Below the pieces are notes generated by a model, which had not been told where the DNA came from, searched no databases, and worked only from the letters and a program-made list of their open reading frames with translations. From positions 3,192,501 through 3,256,500 of the forward strand of contig NZ_CP029550.1 of the NCBI RefSeq assembly GCF_003173715.1: a stretch of DNA of 64,000 bases, read 5' to 3'. The translations under genes were made by a program, and so were the position numbers. The number at the start of each line of letters is the position of its first letter. The first letter of the stretch is position 1. The DNA is from Methylobacterium durans (GTDB lineage Bacteria; Pseudomonadota; Alphaproteobacteria; Rhizobiales; Beijerinckiaceae). This document shows, in pieces, positions 36,204 to 45,558 of this stretch.

Positions 36204-36566
36204 ATGCCCATCCGGCGCGAGCACCGCTTCTTCTACCCAATCGATTGGCCGCAGCTCTCAGCCGTGATCCGCTTCCGCAGAGCCGGTGGGCGCTGCGAAG
36301 GTTGCGGTCGGCCACACGGACATCGTGTCGTTCACTTGGGTGACGGCCGCTGGTGGGACGCTGCGACCGGCGTGTGGCGGGACGGACGAGGCAAGGTCCT
36401 GCGCAGCCTGCCAATTACCGAGGAGATTGCTGCTGTCCGAATGACGAAGGTCGTGCTTGCGACCGCTCACCGCGACACGAGCGACAACACGGCCTCGAAC
36501 CTCGCTGCTTTCTGTCAGCGGCGCCACCTGTTGCACGACCGGCCTGAGCATCAGCGACGGCGATAG
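36204..36566 (+). CDS. HNH endonuclease-like protein
   Basis: A 120-residue protein with a first zinc-type pair (RCEGCGRPHG) and a late HNH block: VVLATAHRDTSDNTASNLAAFCQRRHLLHD. In relatives this block ends C-Q-x-C-H; here the second cysteine is Arg, so zinc binding may be weakened. Such small HNH proteins are common in phage-like and plasmid-like islands next to primases. ATG is at 36204. Confidence 0.7.
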   Translation: MPIRREHRFFYPIDWPQLSAVIRFRRAGGRCEGCGRPHGHRVVHLGDGRWWDAATGVWRDGRGKVLRSLPITEEIAAVRMTKVVLATAHRDTSDNTASNLAAFCQRRHLLHDRPEHQRRR

Positions 36567-37525
36567 CTCACCTTGTTCCGGCGCAAAGCCTTGGGCGACC
36601 TGTTCGGCGGCCCGTACGCCTAATTTGGCGTTCGTGAGCAGCCTCTTTCGATGGGTGGTGTCGAGTTTGGCAGCTCCAAGTTGGACTTAGGCATGAGGAT
36701 ACTCAACGCTTGGGGAGATGGGAGGCCGACAGGCGGCAAGCTCGAAGGGGATTAGGCGAAGCCGGGGTACAGCGCGGATTGGAAAAGCGGGGGCCTGCGC
36801 CCGCAGCCCTCGCTCAATCAGCGACGCCCAACGGCACCATTTCCGGATCAGGCGAAATAGGTTGAAACGTGAACTGAATTCGCCGTCCGTTCTGCTACCG
36901 CTCACGCTTACGGCCTGCGACCGAGCCCGAGCACCTTGATCAATTGAGATAGCTCATGCGGGGGGATGAACCGCTGTCACACCTGCCACCTGGAATGTCA
37001 CACCTCTTCGCTCTCCGCGTGTGACAGGATTTCCCCAGATCTTTCCGAGGCTTAATCAGGGTGTCACACCTGTCACACCTCTTTGGGCGCGAACGCCACA
37101 CAGCGCGCGGCTTTGAGGGCTGCTTTTGTGGAGGCTGGCCGACGTCACCGTAAAGGCGGTCATGTTCGGCAATCGTCATAGGCGTAACAACCGCCGACCG
37201 GCTTCACATCGATCCAACTCTGACTAGCTAGAATTTTGGCCTTCAGGCAGATGATTTGCTTTGCGAAAGCTGTCACATCAGCAAGCTCAGTGGCCGAGGA
37301 TCTATGTCTAAACGCATTGCCGCAGCCGGTGTCACCTAGTTTTTGCCCCTGTCACCTCTGTCACCTCAGCTTTCAAGGGGTCTAACTGGAAAAAGGCCGG
37401 GTGCTTCTCGCCCGCAGGTGGCTACCCTCCGGATGGGACCCGCTCATTGTATGGCGTGTCCCTCTGCCCCCCGCGTGGGGCGCGTCCGACGCATGGAGAG
37501 GGAGGGCTCTTATTCCTGCCCGCCC
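36567..37525. other. non-coding region rich in TGTCACACCT-type repeats
   Basis: No gene was found with confidence. A possible minus-strand frame at 36940-37179 is built largely from the repeats. See the repeat entry for the iteron-like units. Confidence 0.5.
36975..37080. repeat. iteron-like TGTCACACCT repeats
   Basis: TGTCACACCT occurs at 36975, 36996, 37062 and 37071, the first pair 21 bp apart and the last pair abutting. Partial copies (TGTCACCT, TGTCACATC) occur at 37270-37370, and reverse copies (AGGTGTGACA) at 37770-37880. They lie downstream of a helicase-primase gene and could be replication-origin iterons; part of the array is translated as Val-Thr-Pro repeats. Confidence 0.5.
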
Positions 37526-37962
37526 TCATGAGGAGGTCGGTCCTTGGGGTTCCGGTCCGCTGCTCGCAGCTCGTGCCGGGCCTCTCGATCGCTCAAGCTC
37601 TAGCAGCTCACGGTCGAGTGCCGCCCAATCCTCATGCCCTGCCCCTCTCGCCAGCATGTCAGACAACCTGGAGGCCATCCGTTCAGCCAGGGGTCGGGCC
37701 AGCCGCCATCATGTTCGAGGATCGCTGCACGCTCCTCCCACTCGCACTGCATCGTTTCAGAAGGCGTGGCGGGTGTGACGGGTGTGACAGGTGAACTAAA
37801 GTATTGATGTGGTTCGTTAAAAGCCGTCACACCTTTGGCCCCGGACGGTGTGACACAACGGGTGATAGGTGTGACAACCACCCGACGGATGGGTCGCCCC
37901 TCACTCAGTGCAGCCAAGCGCGCAAGCAAGTCGGGAGCTAAGGGCGCAGGATCGCGGATCAC
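37526..37962 (-). pseudogene. small island protein with VTP repeats, single frameshift
   Basis: ATG at 37962 overlaps the helicase-primase stop (ATGA). The protein reads RDPAPLAPDLLARLAALSEG, then VTP repeats, then EWEERAAILEHDGGWP, a motif common in small genes beside primases in rhizobial islands. After this the frame fails. Adding one C in the run at 37693-37700 gives WPRPLAERMASRLSDML and an open frame to the stop at 37526. As written, the product ends at 37600. Confidence 0.6.
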
Positions 37963-40475
37963 GCATCCTCTCCGTCGAGGATCGAGGCCACGACCCGATA
38001 GACGCGCATGGTCCTATACCCAACGCGCTCTGCTCGCTTTCGCTTGCCGCCTGGATCCCGCACGAGGAAGCCAGCCTCCGCCAAGGCGTCGGCCGCGGCG
38101 CGCGGGTCGAGACCCTGTGTCGCCTCCTCCCACCCGCCATCATGGAAGAGGAAGTCTCCGTTCTCGTCGTCACGGCCGAGGCGGAAGCCGGCGACGTTCT
38201 GCGCTCGCCAAGAGCCCTCGTCGTGCCCGTGCTGGGCCTTGATGAAACGGGCTGAGGCGTGCCGCAGCAGAAAGTCCCGCACGGCTCGGACGGCGTTGCG
38301 GTCCTCACTCGCGCCCGTGCCGCCCCGCTGGGCGAGCCACTGGCGGAAAATACTCTCTGCAGCCGCCGTCACGGCACCTGGCTCGACGGGAAGGAGCCTG
38401 AAGGAGACTGCGAGCTCGCCGGCCGCGGCAACGAGCGCGAACCGCGTCCCCACCCGCTGCACCTGCCCGCCAGCGCTTGGCGGCAGCCGCTCGGCCAGAA
38501 AGGCCGCAATCAGGGCTCGTGCCGTACCGATGGCCTTCTCTCGGTCCGCAAGCAGAGCGTTGACGAACGCGGGCCCTGCTGTCCCGTAGAGGCGTCCTGT
38601 CCGCTCGCGCACGGCATTGGACAACTCGGAGGCATCGCCGTACCCGGCTGAGTGATCGAACAGGCCGTGCCCCTGCCCCGCGTCGGCCGGCACATCCACG
38701 AACCGCACCATCTGCCCAGCTCGCGCCCCACGCAAAAAGGCTCCGTCGGCGATGCGCTGCGCGAACGTGATCTCGCCTGTCGACAGGACCATGATCCGCC
38801 ACCGCTGCCGGGTGCGCATATCTCCGTCCGCCTTGAGGCGTCCCTTGCCCGAGCCGCCCGTGAGAGCGTAGGCGGCGGCGTCGAGATCCTTGGGCTCGCA
38901 CATACCCAGCTCATCGAGGGCGAGCAGGCTGTCGTTATGCGCGGCGGCCGTACCCTCCAGCGCATTCGCAGTGGTCCGCCAGGTCACCGCAAACCCAAGC
39001 GGACCGCCACCGCCCCATACGCTCCCCGCCATGCGCAGAGCCGTCGTCTTACCGCACGAGGAAGGGCCGACGAGATTAAACGCGCCGGGCTCCTGGCCGA
39101 GCGGTTCGAGGAGAGGGCCGGCGAAGGCAACGCCGAGCGAGAACAGGAGGCGGCTCTGCCCGGCCGCCAGGGAGGCAACCTCGTCGATCCAGGCCGCCAG
39201 GTCGCCGGCAGTGCGGAAGCCGTCGGCCTGCTGATCGGCACGAAACACGATCGGCTCGGCCTCGCGCTCGGGTGTCGTGGCCGTGAAGTTGGGCGCGGCG
39301 TACACCTCTCCGTTGGCGTGCCATCCACTCCGACTCACGAGCATGGCGCGCAGGTCAACCGTCAGGCTGGCGAGGGCGATGATGAAGCGATCCTTGGCAC
39401 TGCGGCCTGAGGCGAGGCGCAGGCCCTTGCCGGCCATCTCGCGACGCACTTCCGCGGCGTCGCCGGCAGCGAGGTCCGCGAGGGCTACGACGACGGTCTG
39501 CAGGCGGCCGTCCGGATCACGGAAGGAGATCGCCACCGACCAGCCGGTGCCCTCTTCCGTGCGGACAAGGGCGTGCACGTCGAACGGGCCCGACAGCCAC
39601 TCGCCGGGCTCATCCTCTTGCGGCTTGAAGGCAAGCCCTTTGGCCGTCATGCGGTAGCCCCGTGGCCACTCAATTGCGGGACGGAGGCGAGCGATCGGTG
39701 GCAGGTTCTTGTCGACCGACGTCGCGGCGGCGCCGCTCACGTCGATCCAGGCTTCATCTTGGTTGCTTCTGCCCGCGGTCGAAAAAGGTTTCGCCGTGGC
39801 CACGAGCTGCCCAGCGCGCTCGCTCGACCAACGCTCCTCGAGGGCATCGGCCGCATCCCACCCGATTACGCTAACGTTTGAAGGCGGATCGATGATGGCG
39901 ACAGTGAACGCCCCTGCGTTGAGTGCAAGCACGGCGGCTTCACGGGCATAGTCGAGGCCAGGCTCGTCGGCATCCGGCCAAATCACGACGTGGCGTCCGC
40001 GCAGGGGACTCCAATCCGCGTGCCGGGCATTCTTGCTCCCGTTCGGGCTAGTAATGGCAACGTGATCCGGTACGAGCTTGAGGGCGGCGTCGGCCGATTT
40101 CTCCCCCTCGCATAGCAGCACATGCGCGTCGGGTCGGGCCGCGAGCAGGTCAAGGCCGTATAGTGGTCGAGGCGCAGGCGGCCCCTTCCAAACCCAGCTG
40201 AGGGTTCCACCGGCGCCCTCAAACAGGGAGAGAGGACAATATTTCTTGCTCCCGTCCGGTAGGGCGAAGCGGCAGGCGTAGAATAACACCCGGCCTTTTG
40301 CATTCAGATAGGGCCAGGCGGCCGCCGGCTCGCCGTAACTCCTATGGCGTCGCGGAAGGGCCGGTGGAGCACCGACGGGCACCGGCATGACAGCCGGGAA
40401 ATTACCCGTCGATGTGGCTCGGCGCGGACCTGTCGAGATCAGCTCTGGCAGCGGAGCGAAATGATCATTACTCAT
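37959..40475 (-). CDS. TOPRIM-DUF927 helicase-primase-like protein
   Basis: An 838-residue protein. The N-terminal TOPRIM-like part has HVLLCEGEKSADAAL and HVVIWPDADEPGLDYA. The DUF927 helicase part has LVSRSGWHANGEVYAAPNF, Walker A GPSSCGKTTALRMAGSVWGG and Walker B-like SLLALDELGM. A C-terminal winged-helix-like region ends the protein. Such proteins act in replication of phage-like or plasmid-like elements. ATG at 40475 overlaps the primase fragment upstream by 8 bp; a longer frame to 40520 has no merit. Confidence 0.85.
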   Translation of the reverse strand: MSNDHFAPLPELISTGPRRATSTGNFPAVMPVPVGAPPALPRRHRSYGEPAAAWPYLNAKGRVLFYACRFALPDGSKKYCPLSLFEGAGGTLSWVWKGPPAPRPLYGLDLLAARPDAHVLLCEGEKSADAALKLVPDHVAITSPNGSKNARHADWSPLRGRHVVIWPDADEPGLDYAREAAVLALNAGAFTVAIIDPPSNVSVIGWDAADALEERWSSERAGQLVATAKPFSTAGRSNQDEAWIDVSGAAATSVDKNLPPIARLRPAIEWPRGYRMTAKGLAFKPQEDEPGEWLSGPFDVHALVRTEEGTGWSVAISFRDPDGRLQTVVVALADLAAGDAAEVRREMAGKGLRLASGRSAKDRFIIALASLTVDLRAMLVSRSGWHANGEVYAAPNFTATTPEREAEPIVFRADQQADGFRTAGDLAAWIDEVASLAAGQSRLLFSLGVAFAGPLLEPLGQEPGAFNLVGPSSCGKTTALRMAGSVWGGGGPLGFAVTWRTTANALEGTAAAHNDSLLALDELGMCEPKDLDAAAYALTGGSGKGRLKADGDMRTRQRWRIMVLSTGEITFAQRIADGAFLRGARAGQMVRFVDVPADAGQGHGLFDHSAGYGDASELSNAVRERTGRLYGTAGPAFVNALLADREKAIGTARALIAAFLAERLPPSAGGQVQRVGTRFALVAAAGELAVSFRLLPVEPGAVTAAAESIFRQWLAQRGGTGASEDRNAVRAVRDFLLRHASARFIKAQHGHDEGSWRAQNVAGFRLGRDDENGDFLFHDGGWEEATQGLDPRAAADALAEAGFLVRDPGGKRKRAERVGYRTMRVYRVVASILDGEDA

Positions 40476-40630
40476 ACGCGTCGACGCCCAGCATTTCGGC
40501 GACGCTGCGGGCCGCCTCATCTTGTTTCAGGTTGAATAGGAAAGCAGCGAGCGCGATTAGGTCGCCTCCCCTGTCACCCGTGGCGAAGTCGCACCATCGA
40601 CCTGTGTAAAGATTTACCTTGAAACTGCCC
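40468..40630 (-). pseudogene. primase zinc-module protein, C-terminal fragment cut by IS3
   Basis: The fragment reads SFKVNLYTGRWCDFATGDRG and GDLIALAAFLFNLKQDEAAR, the CHC2-like primase module that normally sits before TOPRIM-DUF927 proteins. Its zinc-binding cysteines would lie in the missing N-terminus, removed at the IS3 boundary at 40631. Loss of this gene probably disables the element's own primase. Confidence 0.75.
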
Positions 40631-40714
40631 TGTCCGCCGTCAGCGCTCCTGAGACACATCGAGGCCCTTCACGAACGGAGGATGGCTGGTTCATCGTAGT
40701 CCTGAGGCACGACG

Positions 40715-41089
40715 ATGAAGCAGACATCCGGACTGGCACGCAAGCCGGCAGACGCGGTGATCAAAGACATCCGCCGGGCCACCCGCCGGCAGTTCTCGGC
40801 CGAGGAGAAGATCCGCATCGTGCTGGAGGGCCTGCGCGGCGAGGACAGTATCGCCGAGCTGTGTCGGCGCGAGGGCATCGCCAGCTCGATGTACTACGGC
40901 TGGTCCAAGGAGTTCCTGGAAGCCGGTAAGAAGCGGCTGGCGGGCGACACGGCGCGGGCGGCGACAGCAGACGAAGTCAAGGAGCTGCGCCGCGAGGCGG
41001 GCGCGCTGAAGGAGGTTGTGGCCGATCTCCTCCTGGAGAACCGCCTGCTCAAAAAAAGCATGAGCGGGGCTGGGGACGACGAGGCATGA
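40715..41089 (+). CDS. IS3-family transposase OrfA (copy B)
   Basis: Identical to the OrfA of copy A over all 124 residues. Confidence 0.9.
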   Translation: MKQTSGLARKPADAVIKDIRRATRRQFSAEEKIRIVLEGLRGEDSIAELCRREGIASSMYYGWSKEFLEAGKKRLAGDTARAATADEVKELRREAGALKEVVADLLLENRLLKKSMSGAGDDEA

Positions 41090-42066
41090 GGTACCCAGCC
41101 CCTGAGAAGCTGGAGATCATCCGGCTGGTTGAGCAATCCCACCTGCCGGTGCGCCGCACCCTGGAGAAGCTCGGCATCACCCGATCGACGTTCTACCGCT
41201 GGTACGACGCCTACCTGAGAGGCGGTCCCGAGGCATTGGCTGACCGACCATCCCGGCCCAGCCGGGTCTGGAACCGTCTACCGACAGAGATCCGCGAGCA
41301 GATCGTCGCCCTCGCGCTGGAGGAGCCGGAACTCAGCCCACGCGAACTGGCGGTGCGCTTCACCGACGAGCGGCGCTACTTCGTCTCGGAAGCCAGCGTC
41401 TACCGCCTGCTCAAGGCCCAGGACCTGATCACCAGCCCCGCTTACATCGTCGTCAAGGCCGCCGACGCGTTCCGCGACAAGACCACGGCGCCCAACCAGC
41501 TCTGGCAGACCGACTTCACCTACCTGAAGGTTGTCGGCTGGGGCTGGTACTACCTGTCGACGGTGCTGGACGACTTCTCGCGCTTCATCGTGGCCTGGAA
41601 GCTCTGCGCCACGATGCAGGCCAGCGACGTCACCGCCACGCTCGATCTGGCGCTGACCGCGGCCGGGCTCGATCAGGTGCCGGTGGCGCATCGCCCGCGG
41701 CTGCTGACCGACAACGGATCGAGCTACGTCGCGGGTGACTTGGCGACATGGCTTGGCAGCCGAGGCATGACCCACATCCGCGGTGCGCCGCGCCATCCCC
41801 AGACGCAGGGCAAGATCGAGCGCTGGCACCAGACGCTCAAGAACCGCATCCTGCTCGAACACGCCTACCTGCCGGGCGAGTTGGAGGCCCGGGTTGCCGC
41901 CTTCGTGGAGCACTACAACCACGTCCGAGCTCACGAGAGCCTGGGCAATCTCACCCCCGCTGACGTCTATCTCGGCCGCGGCGAGGGCATCCTGCGCGAG
42001 CGGGCGCAGATCAAGCGTCAGACCCTCATCGACCGCCGCTTGCGCCACCACGCGCGGGCTGCCTAA
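41086..42066 (+). CDS. IS3-family transposase OrfB (copy B)
   Basis: A 326-residue DDE integrase like copy A, with one change in the helix-turn-helix linker (Gly for Ser near residue 47). All catalytic blocks are intact. Confidence 0.9.
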   Translation: MRYPAPEKLEIIRLVEQSHLPVRRTLEKLGITRSTFYRWYDAYLRGGPEALADRPSRPSRVWNRLPTEIREQIVALALEEPELSPRELAVRFTDERRYFVSEASVYRLLKAQDLITSPAYIVVKAADAFRDKTTAPNQLWQTDFTYLKVVGWGWYYLSTVLDDFSRFIVAWKLCATMQASDVTATLDLALTAAGLDQVPVAHRPRLLTDNGSSYVAGDLATWLGSRGMTHIRGAPRHPQTQGKIERWHQTLKNRILLEHAYLPGELEARVAAFVEHYNHVRAHESLGNLTPADVYLGRGEGILRERAQIKRQTLIDRRLRHHARAA

Positions 42067-42221
42067 CCTCTCAACCCAGGTGGACCAGAGCCTCCGTTCC
42101 TGAGCGTCCCAGATCGTCTCAAATCATCTGACGACGGACATCCTGGCCCGCACGCAGGAGGATGAAAAGCTCGCCCTACAACTCGCGTAAAGGATGTTCG
42201 TAGAAGCTAAACGGACAGCAG

Positions 42222-42578
42222 TTGGCTATGGCCGGATCGACTGAGGACAGGTTCGACGCTCTGGAGGCCCGCCGAGGTAAACAGGCACTGCTCATTCAGA
42301 ACGAGGGGCGTTGCAATCAGGACACCACCGAGGCCGAGCGGGTGCGGCGGGAGATTGAGGATGAGCTTGCGGCCCTGCGCGTCCGCACTACCACCTTCGC
42401 CTCAACCCGCGACATTCGTGAGCGCTGGGCCCACCTCGCGCAAGGCTGCCACGCGCCGACCCCACCTAACTCGGAGGGGCCGCTGGCTCCTAGTTTTCTA
42501 CCCCCCGAGCGGACGAACTCGCTGACACCTCGGCGACGGGCTGCCGAGGATGGTGGTTCACGCGAGCGAACGCGCTAG
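42222..42578 (+). CDS. hypothetical protein, doubtful
   Basis: A 118-residue frame with a charged helical first half ([19 protein letters not shown]) and a proline-rich tail. The helical part resembles a real small protein; the ribosome site is weak and the tail may be out of frame. Confidence 0.3.
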   Translation: MAMAGSTEDRFDALEARRGKQALLIQNEGRCNQDTTEAERVRREIEDELAALRVRTTTFASTRDIRERWAHLAQGCHAPTPPNSEGPLAPSFLPPERTNSLTPRRRAAEDGGSRERTR

Positions 42579-42700
42579 CCTCGACACCGCCGCGCGACGC
42601 TTGGGTGCTGTGGATCAGTCAGGGCATCGTGACCCGAGGACAGTGCTCGGCCACGTCCGCCGCGCCAACGCTTTCGAAAATCACTCGGGAAGCAAATTCT

Positions 42701-43872
42701 TATACCAAGTCTCACTGATCAGCACTCATGAGCCCAGGTGCGTCGGCCGATGGAGACGATGTGCCAGGGCTCATCAATGAGCCTGTTCCAGGCATGGCAG
42801 CAGTGATCGACGATGTCGTCGTAGGAGCCGAAGATCCGGTTGCCGAGCCAGTTTTGGCGTAGAAACTGCCAGATGGCCTCGACCGGGTTCAGCTCAGGCG
42901 AGCGCGCCGGCAGCGGCATGAGGGTGAGATTGCCCGGCACGACAAGCTTCTTGGTGAGATGCCAGCCTGCTTGATCGAGCAGCAGGACGGCGTGAGCGCC
43001 CGGTGTGACATGCTGGGCGATCTCGGAGAGATGATGGTTCATCGCCTCGGTGGTGCAGCGTGGCATGACGAGACCGGCGCCCTTAGCGAGTGCAGGGCAG
43101 AGCGCTCCGAAGATGTAGGCGGATTCGGTACGCTGATCCTTCGGAGCTGCCGGCCGTGTGCCGCGGCGTGCCCATCGCCGGGTGATGGTGTTCTTCTGGC
43201 CGACACGGGCCTCATCTGAGAACCAGATCTCTATCGGCTTGCCGCCGGTTGCCTGCGCGATCTCTGCCAGATGGGCCGGGAAGTCTTTTTAAAAACCTCC
43301 GCCGCCTGCAGATCCTGGGCGTGGTGGCGAGGCCGCGCCGAGAGCTTACGGAAGCCCATGGCGCGCAGGACGCGGCTCAGCGTCTGCTCGGAAACCGAGA
43401 CACCGTGGTCCTCACACAGGATCTGGGCCAGATCGACCAGGCGCCAGCGCACCACACCGTGGGCAGCTGGCGTCGGGCCTTGCTCCACCATGGCCCGCAG
43501 CGCCTCGCATTGGGCCGCATTCAGGCGCGGGCGCGCACCGGGCGCTTTGCCGTCGATCAGGCCGTCAGGTCCCCGTGTGTTGAAGGCCAGCACCCAATCG
43601 CGCACGGTCTGCAGCCCGACCCCGCCGATCTGCGCCGCCTCCGAGCGCGATCGGCCGGCATAGATGGCTGAGAGTGCCAGGAGACGGCGTGTCTGGGCTG
43701 GAGTCCGTGAGGTCTTGGCGAGCGCGCGCAGCCTCGGCGCATCGAAATCTGACCGGAGCGGCACGGGAGCGGCCATCACATCCTCCTCGGGCAACCACGC
43801 CCAGAGAAGGAATCACACCCGGGTTCGCTGGGCTACTCACCCCACGTGAGTCACCCTCACCGAGGACTGGTA
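42701..43872 (-). mobile_element. IS630-family insertion sequence, copy 2 (1172 bp)
   Basis: The ends are TACC at 42701 and GGTA at 43872, with related inverted repeats (TACCA-GTC and ACTCA blocks on both inward readings). The flanks are TTA on both sides (42698-42700 and 43873-43875). It is a different but related element to copy 1, with clearly diverged protein sequence. Confidence 0.8.
42719..43776 (-). CDS. IS630-family transposase (two frames joined by -1 frameshift)
   Basis: Frame 1 starts [20 protein letters not shown] at 43776 (GAGGAGG upstream) and ends a little past EVFKK. Frame 2 continues as [20 protein letters not shown] with no stop, then [22 protein letters not shown] and [14 protein letters not shown] as the DDE blocks. 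The slip site is TTTAAAAAG on the coding strand near 43287-43295. All catalytic residues are present. Confidence 0.85.
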
Positions 43873-44114
43873 TTACAGCCACTATGCCCCGGCCTTCGGC
43901 TCGATCATGCCGCGCCGCTTCGCCTCCGCAATCGCCGGGGACCTCTTGCCTCCGTATCGCAGTTGCACTCTTGATGCCCACTGCAACGCCGCTGGCGGCC
44001 ACTTCAGTGGTCGGCTTTCTGTTCTCACCGGCACTGGCTCACTCAAGGCCGAGGCGAAGGACCTGCACGAACGGCTCCGGCAGAAGGCAATCAGCCGGCT
44101 GCAGCAGTGGCGGC

Positions 44115-44360
44115 TTAGTGCAAGGCGCCATCCGCGACCGGGACGTGCGCGATCTCTACTCGCTGCGAGAGGCTGTCGAATAGGACTGCCTGCGCTCTGC
44201 AGGTCACGAGATTCGCTTCCTCGACGGTCGCGAACGCCTCTGAGTCGAGCACATGCCCATTCGGCGCGATGCAGACGCTCAGCCAAGGCATCCCTGGCAT
44301 CGGCGGCGGATACACAGCGAACAGGTAGCGGGCGAACTCGGCCTCGGCGTTGTGGAGCAT
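44115..44360 (-). CDS. small hypothetical protein, paralogue of 44462-44695
   Basis: An 81-residue protein whose core, FAVYPPPMPGMPWLSVCIAP, then NGHVLDSEAFATVEEAN, matches the next gene. The pattern is a short beta sheet plus helix. GGAG precedes the ATG at 44360. Function unknown. Confidence 0.55.
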   Translation of the reverse strand: MLHNAEAEFARYLFAVYPPPMPGMPWLSVCIAPNGHVLDSEAFATVEEANLVTCRAQAVLFDSLSQRVEIAHVPVADGALH

Positions 44361-44461
44361 GGGGCGATCTCCGGCGACCTATCTCCGCCAACGCCTCACC
44401 CATCGTGTTGTTCGCAAGTAGATGAGCGCCCACAAGCCGTTCGCCTGCGAGCAGACCCGGC

Positions 44462-44695
44462 CTAGTGCAGGGACTTCACGGTCTTCTGCTTCCGCGCCTC
44501 GATGAAGTCCGCCATGTCCGAGGCGCAGCGCTCCGTTTCGGCATCAGCCTCGCGGCGCGTCCTGAAGGTCGTGGCAGCGATGACGCGCCCGTCCGGGTGC
44601 AAGCACATACAGACCCACGGCAACCCGGGTGCCGGCGGATTGTAGACCGCGAAGGTGTAAGTTGGCGCGTCGTCGGCGCCGGAGGTGATGGGCAT
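44462..44695 (-). CDS. small hypothetical protein, paralogue of 44115-44360
   Basis: A 77-residue protein with FAVYNPPAPGLPWVCMCLHP and GRVIAATTFRTRREADAE, aligned along its length to the gene just downstream. A GGAAGGAAGG ribosome site precedes ATG at 44695. The two arose by local duplication. Function unknown. Confidence 0.6.
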   Translation of the reverse strand: MPITSGADDAPTYTFAVYNPPAPGLPWVCMCLHPDGRVIAATTFRTRREADAETERCASDMADFIEARKQKTVKSLH

Positions 44696-44968
44696 AGCCT
44701 TCCTTCCCGGCGGACATCGCTGAGGCGCACACCCTACGCTGTATCCGGCCGAGGGCCAAGGCGAGGGGGCGGGTTCACCAATCAACATCAGCTTTGAGCT
44801 AGAGGGGACGGTCCGGAGGGCTGCTTTTAGCGTTCTGTAACCGCGCTCACGCGAAGGAACCCGGCCTCATTATACGATCTCGATTTAGCCTCGAAGGCTA
44901 TCTGACCTGACCGGCTGGTTTTGGACCAGGCTGATTGCGAGGATCAGCCAGGACCGGAGGAGCTGGAA

Positions 44969-45279
44969 ATGAGGCGAGGACAGAGGCTGAGTGCCGAGCC
45001 CGTGGTGCTAACATTGCGCCAGATCGAGGTGCAGACAGCCCAGGGCAAGAGCATCGCGGTTGCCTGCAAAGAGGCGGGCATCTGCGAGCAGAGCTGCGCG
45101 ACGAGTGCCTACGCCAAGAGATCTTCTCCTTGCTGAAGGAGGCACAGGCCGTGATTGGGCTTTAGCAGATCAGCTATAATCGCGTGCGGCCGCACTCGTC
45201 ACTGGGCTACCAGCCGCCCGCGCCCGTCAGCTTCCCGGATCTGGCCTTCCGCCTACCCATGGCCGCTACCATGCAGTAA
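44969..45279 (+). pseudogene. IS3-family element remnant (orfA start fused to orfB end)
   Basis: The left part reads TLRQIEVQTAQGKSIAVACK, an IS3 OrfA helix-turn-helix start. The right part reads LRDECLRQEIF, a stop, then NRVRPHSSLGYQPPAP, an IS3 OrfB end. The middle ~900 bp of the original element is deleted and a stop codon interrupts the end. It is inert. Confidence 0.75.
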
Positions 45280-45309
45280 CTTCCCATCTGGCCCGGCCCA
45301 AAATACGGG

Positions 45310-45558
45310 TCAGGTCACTGTTGCTGCGGTCCTCTGCGCTGCTCCAAAGCGAGCAGACAGCATCTGCGCTTCATTCGGCGGAATGCCATGCGTCTCAGCG
45401 AGAACAGAAATAAGCTGAGAAAGTTCTTCTGGTGTAAAGTTCATCTCGCGCACTGCCGCAACCAGCGCATCTGTCGCGGCCATCTTCCTGAGACCGTGCT
45501 TGATCTGGATCATCGAAGGCATAGGAACCTTGCGGCCGAATTTCATGGAGCGTAACAT
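45310..45558 (-). CDS. hypothetical protein, 82 aa
   Basis: Begins MLRSMKFGRKVPMPSMIQ and contains the helical stretch DALVAAVREMNFTPEELSQL. AGGAGG lies 12 bases before ATG at 45558. Composition is normal for a small cytosolic protein. No family was recognised. Confidence 0.5.
   Translation of the reverse strand: MLRSMKFGRKVPMPSMIQIKHGLRKMAATDALVAAVREMNFTPEELSQLISVLAETHGIPPNEAQMLSARFGAAQRTAATVT

Larger units (their letters stand above)
40631..42140 (+). mobile_element. IS3-family insertion sequence, twin copy B (1510 bp)
   Basis: Same length and orientation as copy A, differing at two bases (an A/G change near 41224 and a C/T change near 41753). Its left flank is the truncated primase gene; its right flank begins with the last ~16 codons of another gene (LARTQEDEKLALQLA then stop). 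No target duplication is seen. Confidence 0.9.

Noticed and set aside
36975..37880. CRISPR array
   Set aside because: The repeat unit is only ~10 bp, spacing is irregular, units abut or occur in both orientations, and there is no cas gene in the window.
26516..42140. Classical composite transposon bounded by two IS3 copies
   Set aside because: No target duplication exists outside the outer ends, and both outer flanks are broken genes, so simple transposition of the whole unit is not supported.
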